Shown here: positions 1 to 8,129 of the stretch, one piece after another | Layout of the letters: the number at the start of each line of letters is the position of its first letter | Position numbering within the stretch: position 1 is the first letter of the stretch | IMG/VR virus record: IMGVR_UViG_3300048927_000324 | Coordinates: 1 to 29,186 of that record | Direction: 5' to 3' (one strand) | DNA length: 29,186 nt | From: a virus | The notes under the pieces: generated by a model | What the model saw: only the letters and a program-made list of their open reading frames with translations | Told to the model about the DNA's origin: nothing | Databases searched by the model: none | Made by a program: the position numbers and the translations under genes

Positions 1-4
1 TTAA

Positions 5-11
5 CCTCCTT
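5..11 (-). promoter_or_regulatory. Ribosome binding site of a gene beyond the left edge (probable hicB)
   Basis: Read on the minus strand, the bases just after the hicA stop contain AAGGAGG, a near-perfect Shine-Dalgarno sequence. A start codon at normal spacing would fall just left of base 1. HicA genes are usually followed directly by the antitoxin gene hicB, so this site probably belongs to hicB. No hicB codon is visible here. Confidence 0.5.
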
Positions 12-22
12 GTGAGGGCCCC

Positions 23-214
23 TTATAGGAGCCCTGCTTGTTTGAGTATGGTTTTAATGGTCTTTGGTGCAAGTTCTCTCTTGGGGTGAGGGATGGTCAC
101 TTTCCCCGGCTTGCTTGGATGCTTGAATTGATGATGACTTCCCACTATGGCAACCAATCTCCAGCCGTCTTTTTCAACAAGTTTGATGAGTTCGCGGGAA
201 GTAATATTCTTCAT
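23..214 (-). CDS. hicA: HicA-type mRNA interferase toxin (YcfA family)
   Basis: This 63-residue protein has the HicA double-stranded-RNA-binding-like fold pattern. N-terminal SRELIKLVEKDGW is followed by the active-site motif GSHHQFKHP (His27/His28), VTIPHPKRELAP, and a terminal helix TIKTILKQAGL. HicA toxins cleave mRNA and are neutralised by HicB. An earlier in-frame start would add 17 residues that do not fit the family. The ATG at 214 is chosen because AAGGAGG sits just upstream on the minus strand and the family normally begins near the SRELIK motif. The gene diverges from the terminase genes and has its own promoter at 236-265. The expected partner hicB lies outside the window, so I cannot say whether the pair is intact. 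Confidence 0.9.
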   Translation of the reverse strand: MKNITSRELIKLVEKDGWRLVAIVGSHHQFKHPSKPGKVTIPHPKRELAPKTIKTILKQAGLL

Positions 215-235
215 GTTGTCCTCCTTTCTATCTTT

Positions 236-265
236 ATTATAACACGTATAAATAGTACGTGTCAA
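236..265 (-). promoter_or_regulatory. Consensus sigma-A promoter of hicA
   Basis: On the minus strand there is a perfect -35 box TTGACA (265-260) and a perfect -10 box TATAAT (241-236) with an 18-bp spacer. The start codon follows 21 bases downstream, leaving a short leader that holds AAGGAGG. A perfect palindrome fills the spacer, which suggests strong transcription held down by a repressor, as is usual for autoregulated hicAB operons. Confidence 0.8.
242..262. promoter_or_regulatory. Operator-like palindrome inside the hicA promoter
   Basis: ACACGTA-N7-TACGTGT is a perfect 7-bp inverted repeat. It overlaps the last three bases of the -35 box and ends next to the -10 box. It shares the TACGT half-site with a second palindrome at 273-289. 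A HicB-type DNA-binding antitoxin is the likely ligand, by inference from family behaviour. Confidence 0.6.
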
Positions 266-272
266 TAAAAAT

Positions 273-289
273 ACGTATAATTAATACGT
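273..289. promoter_or_regulatory. Second operator-like palindrome upstream of hicA
   Basis: ACGTAT-N5-ATACGT is a perfect 6-bp inverted repeat. Its centre is about 29 bp (nearly three helical turns) from the centre of the palindrome at 242-262, so both would face the same side of the DNA. It lies just before the terminase ribosome site, so binding here could also affect plus-strand transcription. Confidence 0.5.
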
Positions 290-315
290 TTTTCGGAGGT
301 GGTGAATGTGCAGTG

Positions 316-1017
316 ATGCATAAGAAGGCAGAAGCCGACTATCAGCGCGGCATGAAATATAAGGACATCGCCGAAAAGTATGGCGTATCGATAAACACGG
401 TTAAGAGCTGGAAGCAGCGGCATGGCTGGGAGCGAAAGAAGGGTGCACCCTCTGAAAAAGGTGTGCACACAAAAAAGCCGGGTGCACCAAAGGGGAATAA
501 GAACGCTGTAGGGAATCGGGGTGGGGCCGGTGGGCCACCGCGTAACGATAAAGCTGTTACGCATGGACTGTTCCAAAAGTTTATGCCGGCTGAGTCGCTA
601 GAGATCATGCAGCAGCTTCAGGAGAGCAGCCCGCTCGACATTGTTTGGAATAATATCATGATTCAGTACACGGCCATCATTCGGGCGCAGCAGATTATGT
701 ATGTTAAGGACAGGGACGATGTTACGACCACTAAGATCGAAGAGAAGGGCGGCAACGTATGGGGGGAGAAGTGGGAAGTCCAGCAGGCGTGGGACAAGCA
801 GGCTACCTTCCTTCAAGCACAGAGCCGGGCCATGGCAACTTTGCAGGGGCTTATTCGACAGTATGAGGAGCTTCTTCGGACAGAGGCCGCTACAGAGGAG
901 CAGGAGCTTCGAGCGAAGAAGTTAAAAGCTGAGGTAACCTTGCTGGAGCAACAGGCTGCTAAGGATGATGATAAGCCAATTGAAATCCGCATTGTCCGGA
1001 AGGGTGAGCGGTCATGA
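316..1017 (+). CDS. xtmA: Phage terminase small subunit (XtmA-like)
   Basis: This 233-residue DNA-recognition subunit of the packaging motor would bind the pac/cos region and recruit the large subunit. Residues about 5-38 form a helix-turn-helix ([18 protein letters not shown]). A basic, Gly/Pro/Asn-rich linker with [15 protein letters not shown] follows, then a helical oligomerisation region ending in a charged tail. This layout is typical of small subunits annotated in Bacillales prophages. The ATG at 316 is preferred; a GTG one codon earlier (313) is equally spaced from GGAGGTGG at 295-302. Its stop overlaps the start of the large subunit by 4 bp, indicating translational coupling. Confidence 0.88.
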   Translation: MHKKAEADYQRGMKYKDIAEKYGVSINTVKSWKQRHGWERKKGAPSEKGVHTKKPGAPKGNKNAVGNRGGAGGPPRNDKAVTHGLFQKFMPAESLEIMQQLQESSPLDIVWNNIMIQYTAIIRAQQIMYVKDRDDVTTTKIEEKGGNVWGEKWEVQQAWDKQATFLQAQSRAMATLQGLIRQYEELLRTEAATEEQELRAKKLKAEVTLLEQQAAKDDDKPIEIRIVRKGERS

Positions 1018-2291
1018 CGGAAAAAGAGGTCAATCCGCATTTCGAGGACTTCTTATTCGACTGGCAGCATCGCTATTATTTTCTTGTCGGTGGTTACGGG
1101 TCGTCAAAGAGCTATCATGTCGGCTTGAAGCTGATCCTGAAGCTGCTAGAAGAGAAGCGGACCGCGCTGGTTGTGCGGGAAATATACGACACGCTGCGCG
1201 ATTCTACATTTGCCCTTCTTAGCGAAATCATCGTTGATCTTGGGCTTGAAGGTAAGGTTAAGCCGGTCAGTTCGCCGATGCAAATTCGTTTTCCGAACGG
1301 AAGCCGGATTATTTTCAAGGGCATGGACAAGCCTGAAAAGCTGAAATCCATTCATAATGTATCGATTGTGTGGGTAGAGGAATGCAGCGAGGTCAAGTAT
1401 GCCGGCTTTAAGGAGCTGATTGGCCGCTTGCGGCATCCGTCATTATCCTTGCACATGATCCTGAGCACAAACCCGGTCAACACGGCTAACTGGTGCTATA
1501 AACATTTCTTTAAGGACAGCAAGGCAAAGACGCTTGTTCTGGATGACGAGCAGCTATACCGGGATCGCATCATAGTGATTGGCAACACGTATTATCATCA
1601 TTCTGTTGCCGATGACAATCTCTTTTTGCCTGGAAGCTACATCGAACAACTGGACGACATGAAGGTATACGACCCGGACCTGCACCGTATAGCCCGCCGA
1701 GGCCGCTTCGGAGTAAATGGCCGCCGCGTGCTGCCGCAATTCGAGGTTTGGCCGCATCAAGATGTAATGCAGGCCATTAAGCGGACGCCTTCGCTCATTG
1801 ATCGCGTGGGCATGGACTTTGGCTTTGAGGAATCGTTCAACGCATTAGTGCGCTTGTCCATCGACCATAACGAAAAGATTCTGTACATTCACTGGGAATA
1901 TTACAAAAACAAAATGACCGATGATCGGACAGCTGAGGAAATCAAAGAGTTCAAGGATTCCGGTGAACTGATCCGGGCCGACTCAGCGGAGCCTAAAACC
2001 ATAGCCTACTTCAAGCAAAAGGGTTTTCGGATCAAGGGCGCCAAGAAGTTTCCGGGTTCTAGGCTCCAGAATACAAAGAAGGTCAAGCGGTTCAAGAAAA
2101 TCATCTGTTCCGATGCTTGTCCGAATGCCATGGATGAATTGAAAGACTTAACATATGCCGTGGATAAAGCGGGGGATATCATCGAAGATGAATTTTCGAT
2201 TGACCCTCATACGTTCTCGGCTATTTGGTATGCGCTTGATGAATACGAGGTGGCCGACATGAAGGGCGCTGGCGTATCATTCCGAAATTGA
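1014..2291 (+). CDS. xtmB: Phage terminase large subunit (ATPase/nuclease, XtmB-like)
   Basis: This 425-residue motor packages DNA into the prohead. The ATPase domain has a Walker A-like loop GGYGSSKS (26-33) and a Walker B with catalytic acids in VWVEECSE (Glu122/Glu123), then LSTNPVN as the coupling motif. The C-terminal RNase H-like nuclease shows MDFGFEES (Asp268), RADSAEPK (Asp323) and a third acidic patch near Asp397 in [13 protein letters not shown]. Length and motif order match the Terminase_3 family. The gene overlaps the small subunit by ATGA. It appears intact. Confidence 0.95.
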   Translation: MTEKEVNPHFEDFLFDWQHRYYFLVGGYGSSKSYHVGLKLILKLLEEKRTALVVREIYDTLRDSTFALLSEIIVDLGLEGKVKPVSSPMQIRFPNGSRIIFKGMDKPEKLKSIHNVSIVWVEECSEVKYAGFKELIGRLRHPSLSLHMILSTNPVNTANWCYKHFFKDSKAKTLVLDDEQLYRDRIIVIGNTYYHHSVADDNLFLPGSYIEQLDDMKVYDPDLHRIARRGRFGVNGRRVLPQFEVWPHQDVMQAIKRTPSLIDRVGMDFGFEESFNALVRLSIDHNEKILYIHWEYYKNKMTDDRTAEEIKEFKDSGELIRADSAEPKTIAYFKQKGFRIKGAKKFPGSRLQNTKKVKRFKKIICSDACPNAMDELKDLTYAVDKAGDIIEDEFSIDPHTFSAIWYALDEYEVADMKGAGVSFRN

Positions 2292-2304
2292 GAGGAGGGA
2301 ACCT

Positions 2305-3738
2305 ATGAGTACGCTGCAGGAGATTCTTGCTAACATTTCCGCCAACGCACCGATGACGATACCTGAAATCATTCAGGAGGAAGTCGGAGAGTGGGAACGG
2401 TCAGATGAGCGGAAGCTTATGTTGGCTGGTAAGCAGTATTACCGCGTCAAAAATGACATTTTGAAGCATCGGCGGCAGGTAGTTGGTGAAGAAGGTCGCT
2501 TGGTCCATGCTGAGAATCTGGCTGATAACCGAATCCCGCACGGCTTTGTCCGTAAGCTGGTCGATCAGAAAACCGGCTATCTGCTGGCCCGGCCGTTTGA
2601 GGCCACTACAGACGACAAGACATATCAAACAGAGCTTGATAACTTTTTTGACAAGGCGTTTAAAAGGCGCTTGAAAAACGTTGGCAAGGATGCAATCAAC
2701 TGCGGAAAAGGGTGGCTGCAGGTCTACTACAACGAGGACGGCGAGCTCAGCACTATGCAGCTGCCGCCGGAGGAATGCTTGCCGATCTGGAAGGACAGCG
2801 CGCACACGGAGCTGGCTGCATTTATCCGGTCGTATGATGTGACAACCTACGTTGCAAAGCGAAAGCAGGTCGTCCGGCACTTTCAGTGGTGGGATCAAGA
2901 CGGCATGAAGCTTTACGAAAAGGATGGCGGCCAACTCCGGCTGCTTGATGAGGCAAGTCACTTCTCATATGTGGAGGGTGAGGAGACGCGCCCTATGAAC
3001 TGGGAACGGCTTCCGTTTATCTGCTTCAAGTACAACGATGAGGAGCAGCCGCTGCTGGATCTGATTAAGCAGCAGGTTGATGACTATGACAAGCAGAAGT
3101 CGGCCAACGCTAACAATCTGGAGGATTTGCCCAACAGCATTTACGTTGTTAAAAACTTCAGCGGGACCAGCGGAAGCGAGTTTCGGAAAAACATTGCACG
3201 GTACCGAGTGGCCTTTGTTGACGGAGATGGCGACGTCCAGACAATCAGCTTGACGATCGACACAGAAGCTTACAAGAACCACATGGAGGAGAATCGTAAG
3301 AACATTTACGAATTCGGCCGCGGCATCGACACCCAACGCCAAGAGGTCGGCAACGCCTCCGGGCAGGCACTGAAGTTCCTCTATGCCGATTTGGATATGG
3401 ACATGAACGACATGGAAGCCGAGTTTCAGGCTTCGCTGGAGCAATTGCTTTGGTTCGTTGACGTGGATATTGCAAATAGAGGCGGTGCTGACTATGCCGA
3501 CAAAGATGTTAAATTCATCTTTAACCGCGATATCATCATCAATGAAACCGAGGCCGTGACAAATGCGAAAAACAGCGCCGGCGTAATCAGCGAGCGGACG
3601 ATAGTGGCCAATCATCCGTGGACGACGAACACGGACGATGAGCTCAAACAGATGGAGAAAGAGCGAAAAAAAGCCTTATCCGCTTATCCAGGGCTCAGTG
3701 GTGACCCTAGAACTGATCCGAACGGTGAGGAAACATGA
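2305..3738 (+). CDS. Portal protein (SPP1 gp6-like)
   Basis: This 477-residue protein would form the dodecameric portal ring at one capsid vertex and connect to the terminase. Recognisable SPP1-type portal features are the N-terminal stretch with VDQKTGYLLARPF (starting about residue 87), a central region with LPFICFKYNDEEQPLLDLIK, and the C-terminal helical part rich in NETEAV/NAKNSAGVISERTI. The ATG at 2305 follows GAGGAGGG. The last bases overlap the next gene's ATG (ATGA). Portal followed at once by a MuF protein is the standard SPP1-type order. Confidence 0.93.
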   Translation: MSTLQEILANISANAPMTIPEIIQEEVGEWERSDERKLMLAGKQYYRVKNDILKHRRQVVGEEGRLVHAENLADNRIPHGFVRKLVDQKTGYLLARPFEATTDDKTYQTELDNFFDKAFKRRLKNVGKDAINCGKGWLQVYYNEDGELSTMQLPPEECLPIWKDSAHTELAAFIRSYDVTTYVAKRKQVVRHFQWWDQDGMKLYEKDGGQLRLLDEASHFSYVEGEETRPMNWERLPFICFKYNDEEQPLLDLIKQQVDDYDKQKSANANNLEDLPNSIYVVKNFSGTSGSEFRKNIARYRVAFVDGDGDVQTISLTIDTEAYKNHMEENRKNIYEFGRGIDTQRQEVGNASGQALKFLYADLDMDMNDMEAEFQASLEQLLWFVDVDIANRGGADYADKDVKFIFNRDIIINETEAVTNAKNSAGVISERTIVANHPWTTNTDDELKQMEKERKKALSAYPGLSGDPRTDPNGEET

Positions 3739-5546
3739 GAACCGAGGAGTATTGGGCGGGCCGGATGGAACAACTGAACGAGGCTGAGCTGCGTAAAGGT
3801 GAAGCTTACATTCGGATTCAGAACGAAGAGTACGATAAAGCGATGTCCCGGATCCGGAAGGAGACGGAAACCTGGTATGCGCGTTTGGCTAAGAACAATG
3901 ACGTTAGTATGGCCGAAGCCAGAAAGCTGCTCACAGCGAATGAGCTAAAAGAATTTCATTGGGACGTTCAGGAGTATATCCAGCGAGGTCGTGAAAACGC
4001 CGTTGATCAACGTTGGATTAAACAGTTGGAAAATGCCAGCGCCAAGGTCCATATTACTCGTCTAGAGGAGTTGGAAACCAAGCTGCGTCAAGAAACGGAG
4101 CTGCTAGCTGCTCGCCGGGTTAAAGGAACGTCCAGCGTAATGGCTGATATCTACAAGGACGGCTATTACAAAGGGATATATGAGATCCAGCGCGGGAATG
4201 GTAAAGGGCTCCCGTTTGCGAGGCTGGACATAAAGCAGATGGATAAAGTGCTCGCGAAGCCTTGGGCACCTGACGGTCGAAATTTCAGCACTCGTATTTG
4301 GGAGGATCGCGATAAGCTTTACGCAGAGCTTCAGAAAGTGCTGACGCAGGATCTGATTCGGGGTGAAGCTGCCGAAAAGGTCATATCAGACTTTGCAGCG
4401 CGCATGGGTGTCAGCAAAAGCGTTGCCGAGCGCTTGGTTCTAACAGAAGCTGCTTATTTCAGTGGACAAAGCCGAATTGACGGATACAAGGAAACAGGCA
4501 TCACGCATTACAAGTTCGTGGCTACACTGGATAGGCGAACCTCGAAGATATGCCGTGATTTGGACGGTGAAATTTTGCTGTTGGACGAGGCTCAGGCTGG
4601 CGTGAATTACCCGCCGTTACATGCTTATTGCCGATCAACCACGACTCCTCATTTTGAAGATTCGTCAGAATCCGGCAAGAGGGCAGCCCGAAATGATGAG
4701 GACGGCAAAACTTACTACGTGCCAGGCGACATGACGTATAAGGATTGGGCCGCAAAGCATGCACCGAAAAGTGCGACCAAGCCACCTGAGCCAGATCCGC
4801 CGAAACCATCAGGACCGCCTCGTGTCCCGCCAGCGACTCCTGCACCACAACAGCAGCCATTTACTCCTGCTAATACATTTCGTGAAGCAGAAGCGGTGGC
4901 TAAGAAGAACTATGGGTTTGATTATGTTGATTACAAGGGACTTGATTTGGAAAGCGTGAATGCCGTCAACGAGGCTATTCATACCGCAATGACTGAGTTT
5001 CCAAGCTTGAAAGGCTTCGCGAAGAAAATCAGTGCGGTTGAAGATGATAATTTTGTGGCGCAGGCATCTGTGCAATATGAGGGCGGTGTCCTGACATCAA
5101 ATTTGAAAGTATCATCCCGCTATTTCAATTCTGAAATAGATGATATAATCGAGGCATCTGTAGCAGCAGGGCATTGGCCACAAGGTTCAAATAGGCGGTC
5201 TATATTCGTTCACGAATTTGGCCACATCGCTGAATATGCTCATGCAATCAAACTGATGGGCGGTTGGACTGGGGTTCAGATGGATGTTGACGATATTCAA
5301 ATCGCTTTTACCCGAATCACCAAAGGCTCCTTGTCGGCTTCCATTTTATCGGAGGCCTTGGAGAACCTTGGATTGCCGAATACGCCTGAAGTCATCAAAA
5401 GAGAGCTTAGCGCTTATGCGACGACTAACACCAAGGAGACGCTAGCGGAAGCTGTAGCAGAGGCACTAGGTACAAGTCAGCCCCGCCGCTTGTCCCTAGA
5501 GATATACAGAATCCTACAGCGTAAAATGAAGGAGGTTGGTCTTTAG
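3735..5546 (+). CDS. MuF head-morphogenesis protein fused to a C-terminal zinc-metallopeptidase-like domain
   Basis: The 603-residue product has two parts. Residues 1 to about 340 are an SPP1 gp7/MuF minor capsid protein; the diagnostic motif runs from ATLDRRTSKICRDLDGE to PPLHAYCRST (Pro293-Arg300). MuF proteins enter the capsid with the portal and can be injected with DNA. A Pro-rich linker (about 343-376) leads to an extra domain of about 225 residues, absent from plain SPP1 gp7. It contains HEFGH (493-497) and a downstream helix ATTNTKETLAEA (Glu568/Glu572), a gluzincin-like pattern in which Glu572 could be the third zinc ligand. Fusions of MuF to toxin-like domains are known in Firmicutes phages. 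Here a protease effector is inferred, not shown. A 52-codon gene overlaps the stop codon. Confidence 0.88.
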   Translation: MRTEEYWAGRMEQLNEAELRKGEAYIRIQNEEYDKAMSRIRKETETWYARLAKNNDVSMAEARKLLTANELKEFHWDVQEYIQRGRENAVDQRWIKQLENASAKVHITRLEELETKLRQETELLAARRVKGTSSVMADIYKDGYYKGIYEIQRGNGKGLPFARLDIKQMDKVLAKPWAPDGRNFSTRIWEDRDKLYAELQKVLTQDLIRGEAAEKVISDFAARMGVSKSVAERLVLTEAAYFSGQSRIDGYKETGITHYKFVATLDRRTSKICRDLDGEILLLDEAQAGVNYPPLHAYCRSTTTPHFEDSSESGKRAARNDEDGKTYYVPGDMTYKDWAAKHAPKSATKPPEPDPPKPSGPPRVPPATPAPQQQPFTPANTFREAEAVAKKNYGFDYVDYKGLDLESVNAVNEAIHTAMTEFPSLKGFAKKISAVEDDNFVAQASVQYEGGVLTSNLKVSSRYFNSEIDDIIEASVAAGHWPQGSNRRSIFVHEFGHIAEYAHAIKLMGGWTGVQMDVDDIQIAFTRITKGSLSASILSEALENLGLPNTPEVIKRELSAYATTNTKETLAEAVAEALGTSQPRRLSLEIYRILQRKMKEVGL

Positions 5547-5704
5547 TGGTTCCATTTATCCCGCCAAAACTGGTGCCGTGGATTGATTTTGGTCCGAATG
5601 AGGTTATTTTAAAGCCTGACGCCCCAAAGGAACTGTACCCACTGTATGAAAAGTTGAAAAATGATATGGCAAACGGGCAAGATCAAATGAATCCAAAACT
5701 TTAA
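5546..5704 (+). CDS. 52-codon gene overlapping the MuF-metallopeptidase stop; candidate immunity or accessory protein
   Basis: A GTG at 5546 shares its G with the TAG stop of the MuF gene and has AAGGAGG at 5529-5535, ten bases upstream. The 52-residue product begins VVPFIPPKLVPWIDFGPNE and is acidic/proline-rich in its first half, with a helix-like LYEKLKNDMANG later. It has no signal peptide or membrane segment. I do not recognise the family. One-base overlap with a toxin-like domain, a strong ribosome site and an immediate downstream terminator are the arrangement expected of an immunity gene, but that role is inference. It could instead be a minor head protein. Confidence 0.6.
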   Translation: MVPFIPPKLVPWIDFGPNEVILKPDAPKELYPLYEKLKNDMANGQDQMNPKL

Positions 5705-5734
5705 GCACTCACGCATTGGCGAGGGTGCTTTTTT
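5704..5734 (+). terminator. Rho-independent terminator inside the head gene cluster
   Basis: AGCACTC at 5704-5710 pairs with GAGGGTGCT (one G-T wobble, one bulge), and the hairpin is followed by six T residues (5729-5734). It starts on the last base of the 52-codon gene's stop. It would cut transcription between the MuF cassette and the scaffold/capsid genes unless read-through or antitermination occurs. Confidence 0.7.
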
Positions 5735-5754
5735 CATGGGCTGGAGGTGTGAGA

Positions 5755-6018
5755 ATGCTTAAGCAATATAAAAAATCGGTATTTGTTGAAGTCATCGAAT
5801 TTACAAATGAGCCGTTTAATCATCAAGCCATTATCGATTTTACGGATCTGCCGATAAGCGTCGAGTATGCCAGCGAAGGCGTGCAGCTCCGTGTGATTCG
5901 CGGTGCTTATAGTGTGTTGATTGCAAAAAAAGGTGAATTCATTGTAAAAGAGGGTGACGGATCGTTGCGGGTCAGCACAAAGGAAGCATTAGAAGCTGAA
6001 TATGAACTTGTTGAATGA
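5755..6018 (+). CDS. Small phage protein of unknown function
   Basis: The product is 87 residues. It begins MLKQYKKSVFVEVIEFT and ends with the pattern GEFIVKEGDGSLRVSTKEALEAEYELV. This resembles a widespread small phage protein group that starts with a YRKKPVVVEA-like strand and ends with a GDYI..G..G..Y...PDIFEATYE-like strand. The resemblance is from memory and the role of that group is unknown. The ATG at 5755 is chosen because GGAGGTGTGAG lies directly upstream; an earlier start would run through the terminator. The gene sits between the terminator and the scaffold gene. No signal peptide or membrane segment is seen. Confidence 0.72.
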   Translation: MLKQYKKSVFVEVIEFTNEPFNHQAIIDFTDLPISVEYASEGVQLRVIRGAYSVLIAKKGEFIVKEGDGSLRVSTKEALEAEYELVE

Positions 6019-6021
6019 TTG

Positions 6022-6046
6022 GGCCCTGGCTGAGACTGCCGGGGCC
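6022..6046 (+). other. GC-rich hairpin before the scaffold gene
   Basis: GGCCCTGGC (6022-6030) pairs with GCCGGGGCC (6038-6046) with one wobble around a seven-base loop. No T-run follows, so it is a poor terminator. It may stabilise or separate mRNA segments ahead of the highly expressed scaffold and capsid genes. Confidence 0.45.
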
Positions 6047-6125
6047 TTCGTCGTTCCCCGCGATGCAAAATAATGGGGCATCCACCGGGCGCAACCGGGA
6101 AAAAAGCGAAGATGGAGGAATTGAA

Positions 6126-6737
6126 ATGAATAAAGATCAATTTGTTGCGTTGGGTTTATCTGAGGATCTGGCCACGAAAGCAGCAGCCGCTTCTGCGGAG
6201 GAACTGAAAGGTTTTATCCCCAAAGCTCGCTTTGACGAAATCAACGAAGCAAAGAAACAGGCGGAACAAGACCGGGATAAGGTATCCGGCCAGCTTGAAG
6301 AAGTAAAAAAGTCCGCAGGCGATAACGAAACCCTGAAACAGCAGATCGAGAAGCTACAGGGTGAGAACAAAACAGCCAAGGACGAGTACGACGCTAAGGT
6401 CAAGGACTTGCAATTGACGACGGCCATAAAGCTGGCGTTGACTGGTCAAGCGCATGACCCGGATATCGTCGCTGGGCTCTTGGACAAGACGAAGATCCAA
6501 CTGGATGACAATGGCGCCGTAAAAGGTGGCTTGGACGATCAGGTGAAGGCCCTGCGCGAGAGCAAGAGCTTTTTGTTTGCTGCTAAAGAAGAGAAGCCGA
6601 AGTTTAAAGGAACCAAACCGGCAGAGGGTGGCGACCCTAACGGCGGCGGTGGAGATACAAGCACTGGCGCTAATTTTGCAAAAGCGGCAAATGAAAGCGG
6701 AAAAGCCCCCGCAGCCGCGCCGAATCTTTGGGCTTAA
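6126..6737 (+). CDS. Phage scaffolding protein (GP20-like)
   Basis: The product is 203 residues. It starts MNKDQFVALGLSEDLA, followed by AKARFDEINEAKKQAEQDRDK-type sequence and a long charged coiled coil (about residues 35-100), then a Pro/Gly-rich C-terminus. This composition and the position just before the capsid genes are typical of the GP20 scaffold family, which directs prohead assembly and is removed before DNA fills the head. The ATG at 6126 follows GGAGG at 6114-6118; the open frame extends upstream but without a ribosome site. Confidence 0.87.
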   Translation: MNKDQFVALGLSEDLATKAAAASAEELKGFIPKARFDEINEAKKQAEQDRDKVSGQLEEVKKSAGDNETLKQQIEKLQGENKTAKDEYDAKVKDLQLTTAIKLALTGQAHDPDIVAGLLDKTKIQLDDNGAVKGGLDDQVKALRESKSFLFAAKEEKPKFKGTKPAEGGDPNGGGGDTSTGANFAKAANESGKAPAAAPNLWA

Positions 6738-6753
6738 GAAAGGAGCATGAATC

Positions 6754-7089
6754 ATGCCATTTGTAAAATGTAAAACAGAAGTCAGCGAAATCAACTTTTT
6801 GGCCAGCTCGAAGGTGATTGCCCATACGTATCAGATCGATGATACGGGCATTACTGCCAATGCCCAGGGGCGCAAGATCGTACCCGCCGGCACCGTGTAT
6901 CCGTCCAACGACGCGGAAGCGATCGGCATCACGTACACCGATACCGATGTCACCGAGGGGCCGCAACCGGGCTCCGTGCTTATCGACGCATGGATTCTGG
7001 AAGCGCGCTTGCCTGTTGCCCCATCGGCTACAGCAAAGACAGCATTGGCCGCAAAATCTGGTATTAAATTCAAGCAAATTGGAGGTTAA
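6754..7089 (+). CDS. Probable capsid decoration (head fibre) protein
   Basis: The 111-residue product is rich in short beta-strand-like segments: HTYQIDDTGI, RKIVPAGTVYPSND, IGITYTDTDVTEG and SVLIDAWILEARL. It sits between scaffold and major capsid genes, where many phages encode a decoration or stabilising protein of this size. The pattern 'kiVpAGTvyP..d..a.Gi...dvt.G' is common in such proteins. The call rests on size, position and this pattern; there is no catalytic motif. Confidence 0.6.
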   Translation: MPFVKCKTEVSEINFLASSKVIAHTYQIDDTGITANAQGRKIVPAGTVYPSNDAEAIGITYTDTDVTEGPQPGSVLIDAWILEARLPVAPSATAKTALAAKSGIKFKQIGG

Positions 7090-7095
7090 TCAATC

Positions 7096-8115
7096 ATGGC
7101 AAACATTTTTGAACTTTTCACACAGCCGGATATCCTGAACTACTTGAAAGAACGGACGTATACACCGATGCTGGGTGAGCTTTTGTTTCCCGAAGTGAAA
7201 CGCGAATCGTTGGAATTCGACATGATCAAAGGCGCAGGCCGTCTTCCCGTTGCCGCTAGTGTTCATGCCTTTGACACGGAAGCCGAAATCGGCAGCCGCG
7301 AAGGCAGCAAGGAAGCGCTGGAGCTGGCGCTTATCAAGCGCAAGCTGCAGATGAAAGAAAAGGACATCATCGCCTTGGAAAACCCGCGTACAAGCCAGGA
7401 ACAGCAATACCTGATGAGCCTGGTCTACAATGACATTGATGTGCTGGTCAAAGGTGTACGAGCTGAGGTTGAACGCTTCCGCATGTCGGCGCTGGCAAAT
7501 GGGCAGATCCCAATTTCCGAAAATGGCCTAAACATGGTTATCGACTATCATGTGCCCGCCGCTCATCAGGAAATTCTGTCGGGTACATCGCTCTGGACGG
7601 TTCCGGATAGCGATCCGATCGGGGACCTGGAGCGCTGGGCAGATGCCCTTGACGAAAAGCCGGCTCGCGCAATGACGTCGACAAAGGTGTTGAGTGCCCT
7701 ATTGCGTCATCCGAACATCATTGGGGCGCTCTACGGCAATAACTCGCTACGTGTACCGACTCGCGCGGATCTGAACGCATTCCTGACACAGCATGACTTG
7801 CCTGTATTCGCGGTTAACGATGGCAAATATCGCAGGCAGGCTGCGAACGGGACGTACACAACGCACCGTTATTTCCCGGAGAACAAAATTGCGCTCTTTG
7901 GCGCCGGTACCCTTGGCGAAACCATTTACGGGCCTACAGCCGAGGAAATCCGTTTGTCGCGTAACGAAAACGTGGATACGTCCATTGTGGGCAACGTGCT
8001 GGCGATGGTTTACGAGGAAGGCAAAGACCCTGTTGCGACATGGACCAAAGCCGTTGCCACAGCTCTTCCGAGCTTTCCAGAGGCGGACAATGTATTCCAA
8101 GCGCAGGCCATTTAA
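7096..8115 (+). CDS. Major capsid protein (capsid E family)
   Basis: This 339-residue shell protein has an HK97-type fold. The N-terminus FELFTQPDILNYLKERTY leads to the segment KRESLEFDMIKGAGRLPVAA, and residues about 75-95 read ELALIKRKLQMKEKDI, matching the E-type major capsid family. Later parts contain the expected MTSTKVLSALLRHPNI and GTYTTHRYFPENKIALFG segments. No cleaved N-terminal delta domain is evident, consistent with a separate scaffold protein upstream. GGAGG at 7081-7085 serves the ATG at 7096. Confidence 0.93.
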   Translation: MANIFELFTQPDILNYLKERTYTPMLGELLFPEVKRESLEFDMIKGAGRLPVAASVHAFDTEAEIGSREGSKEALELALIKRKLQMKEKDIIALENPRTSQEQQYLMSLVYNDIDVLVKGVRAEVERFRMSALANGQIPISENGLNMVIDYHVPAAHQEILSGTSLWTVPDSDPIGDLERWADALDEKPARAMTSTKVLSALLRHPNIIGALYGNNSLRVPTRADLNAFLTQHDLPVFAVNDGKYRRQAANGTYTTHRYFPENKIALFGAGTLGETIYGPTAEEIRLSRNENVDTSIVGNVLAMVYEEGKDPVATWTKAVATALPSFPEADNVFQAQAI

Positions 8116-8129
8116 GGAGGGCATAGCAC

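Noticed and set aside
38-268. Plus-strand frame of 76 codons opposite hicA
   Set aside because: It is antisense to a confidently assigned hicA gene, has no ribosome site and overlaps the hicA promoter.
276-281. TATAAT on the plus strand as a late promoter for the terminase genes
   Set aside because: No acceptable -35 box lies 16-18 bp upstream. The hexamer arises within the second operator palindrome. A phage-activator-dependent promoter cannot be excluded but is not supported.
2401-3615. Long minus-strand frames opposite the portal gene (186 and 216 codons)
   Set aside because: They are Cys/Leu/Val-rich translations with no start signals, fully inside the portal gene. Treated as shadows.
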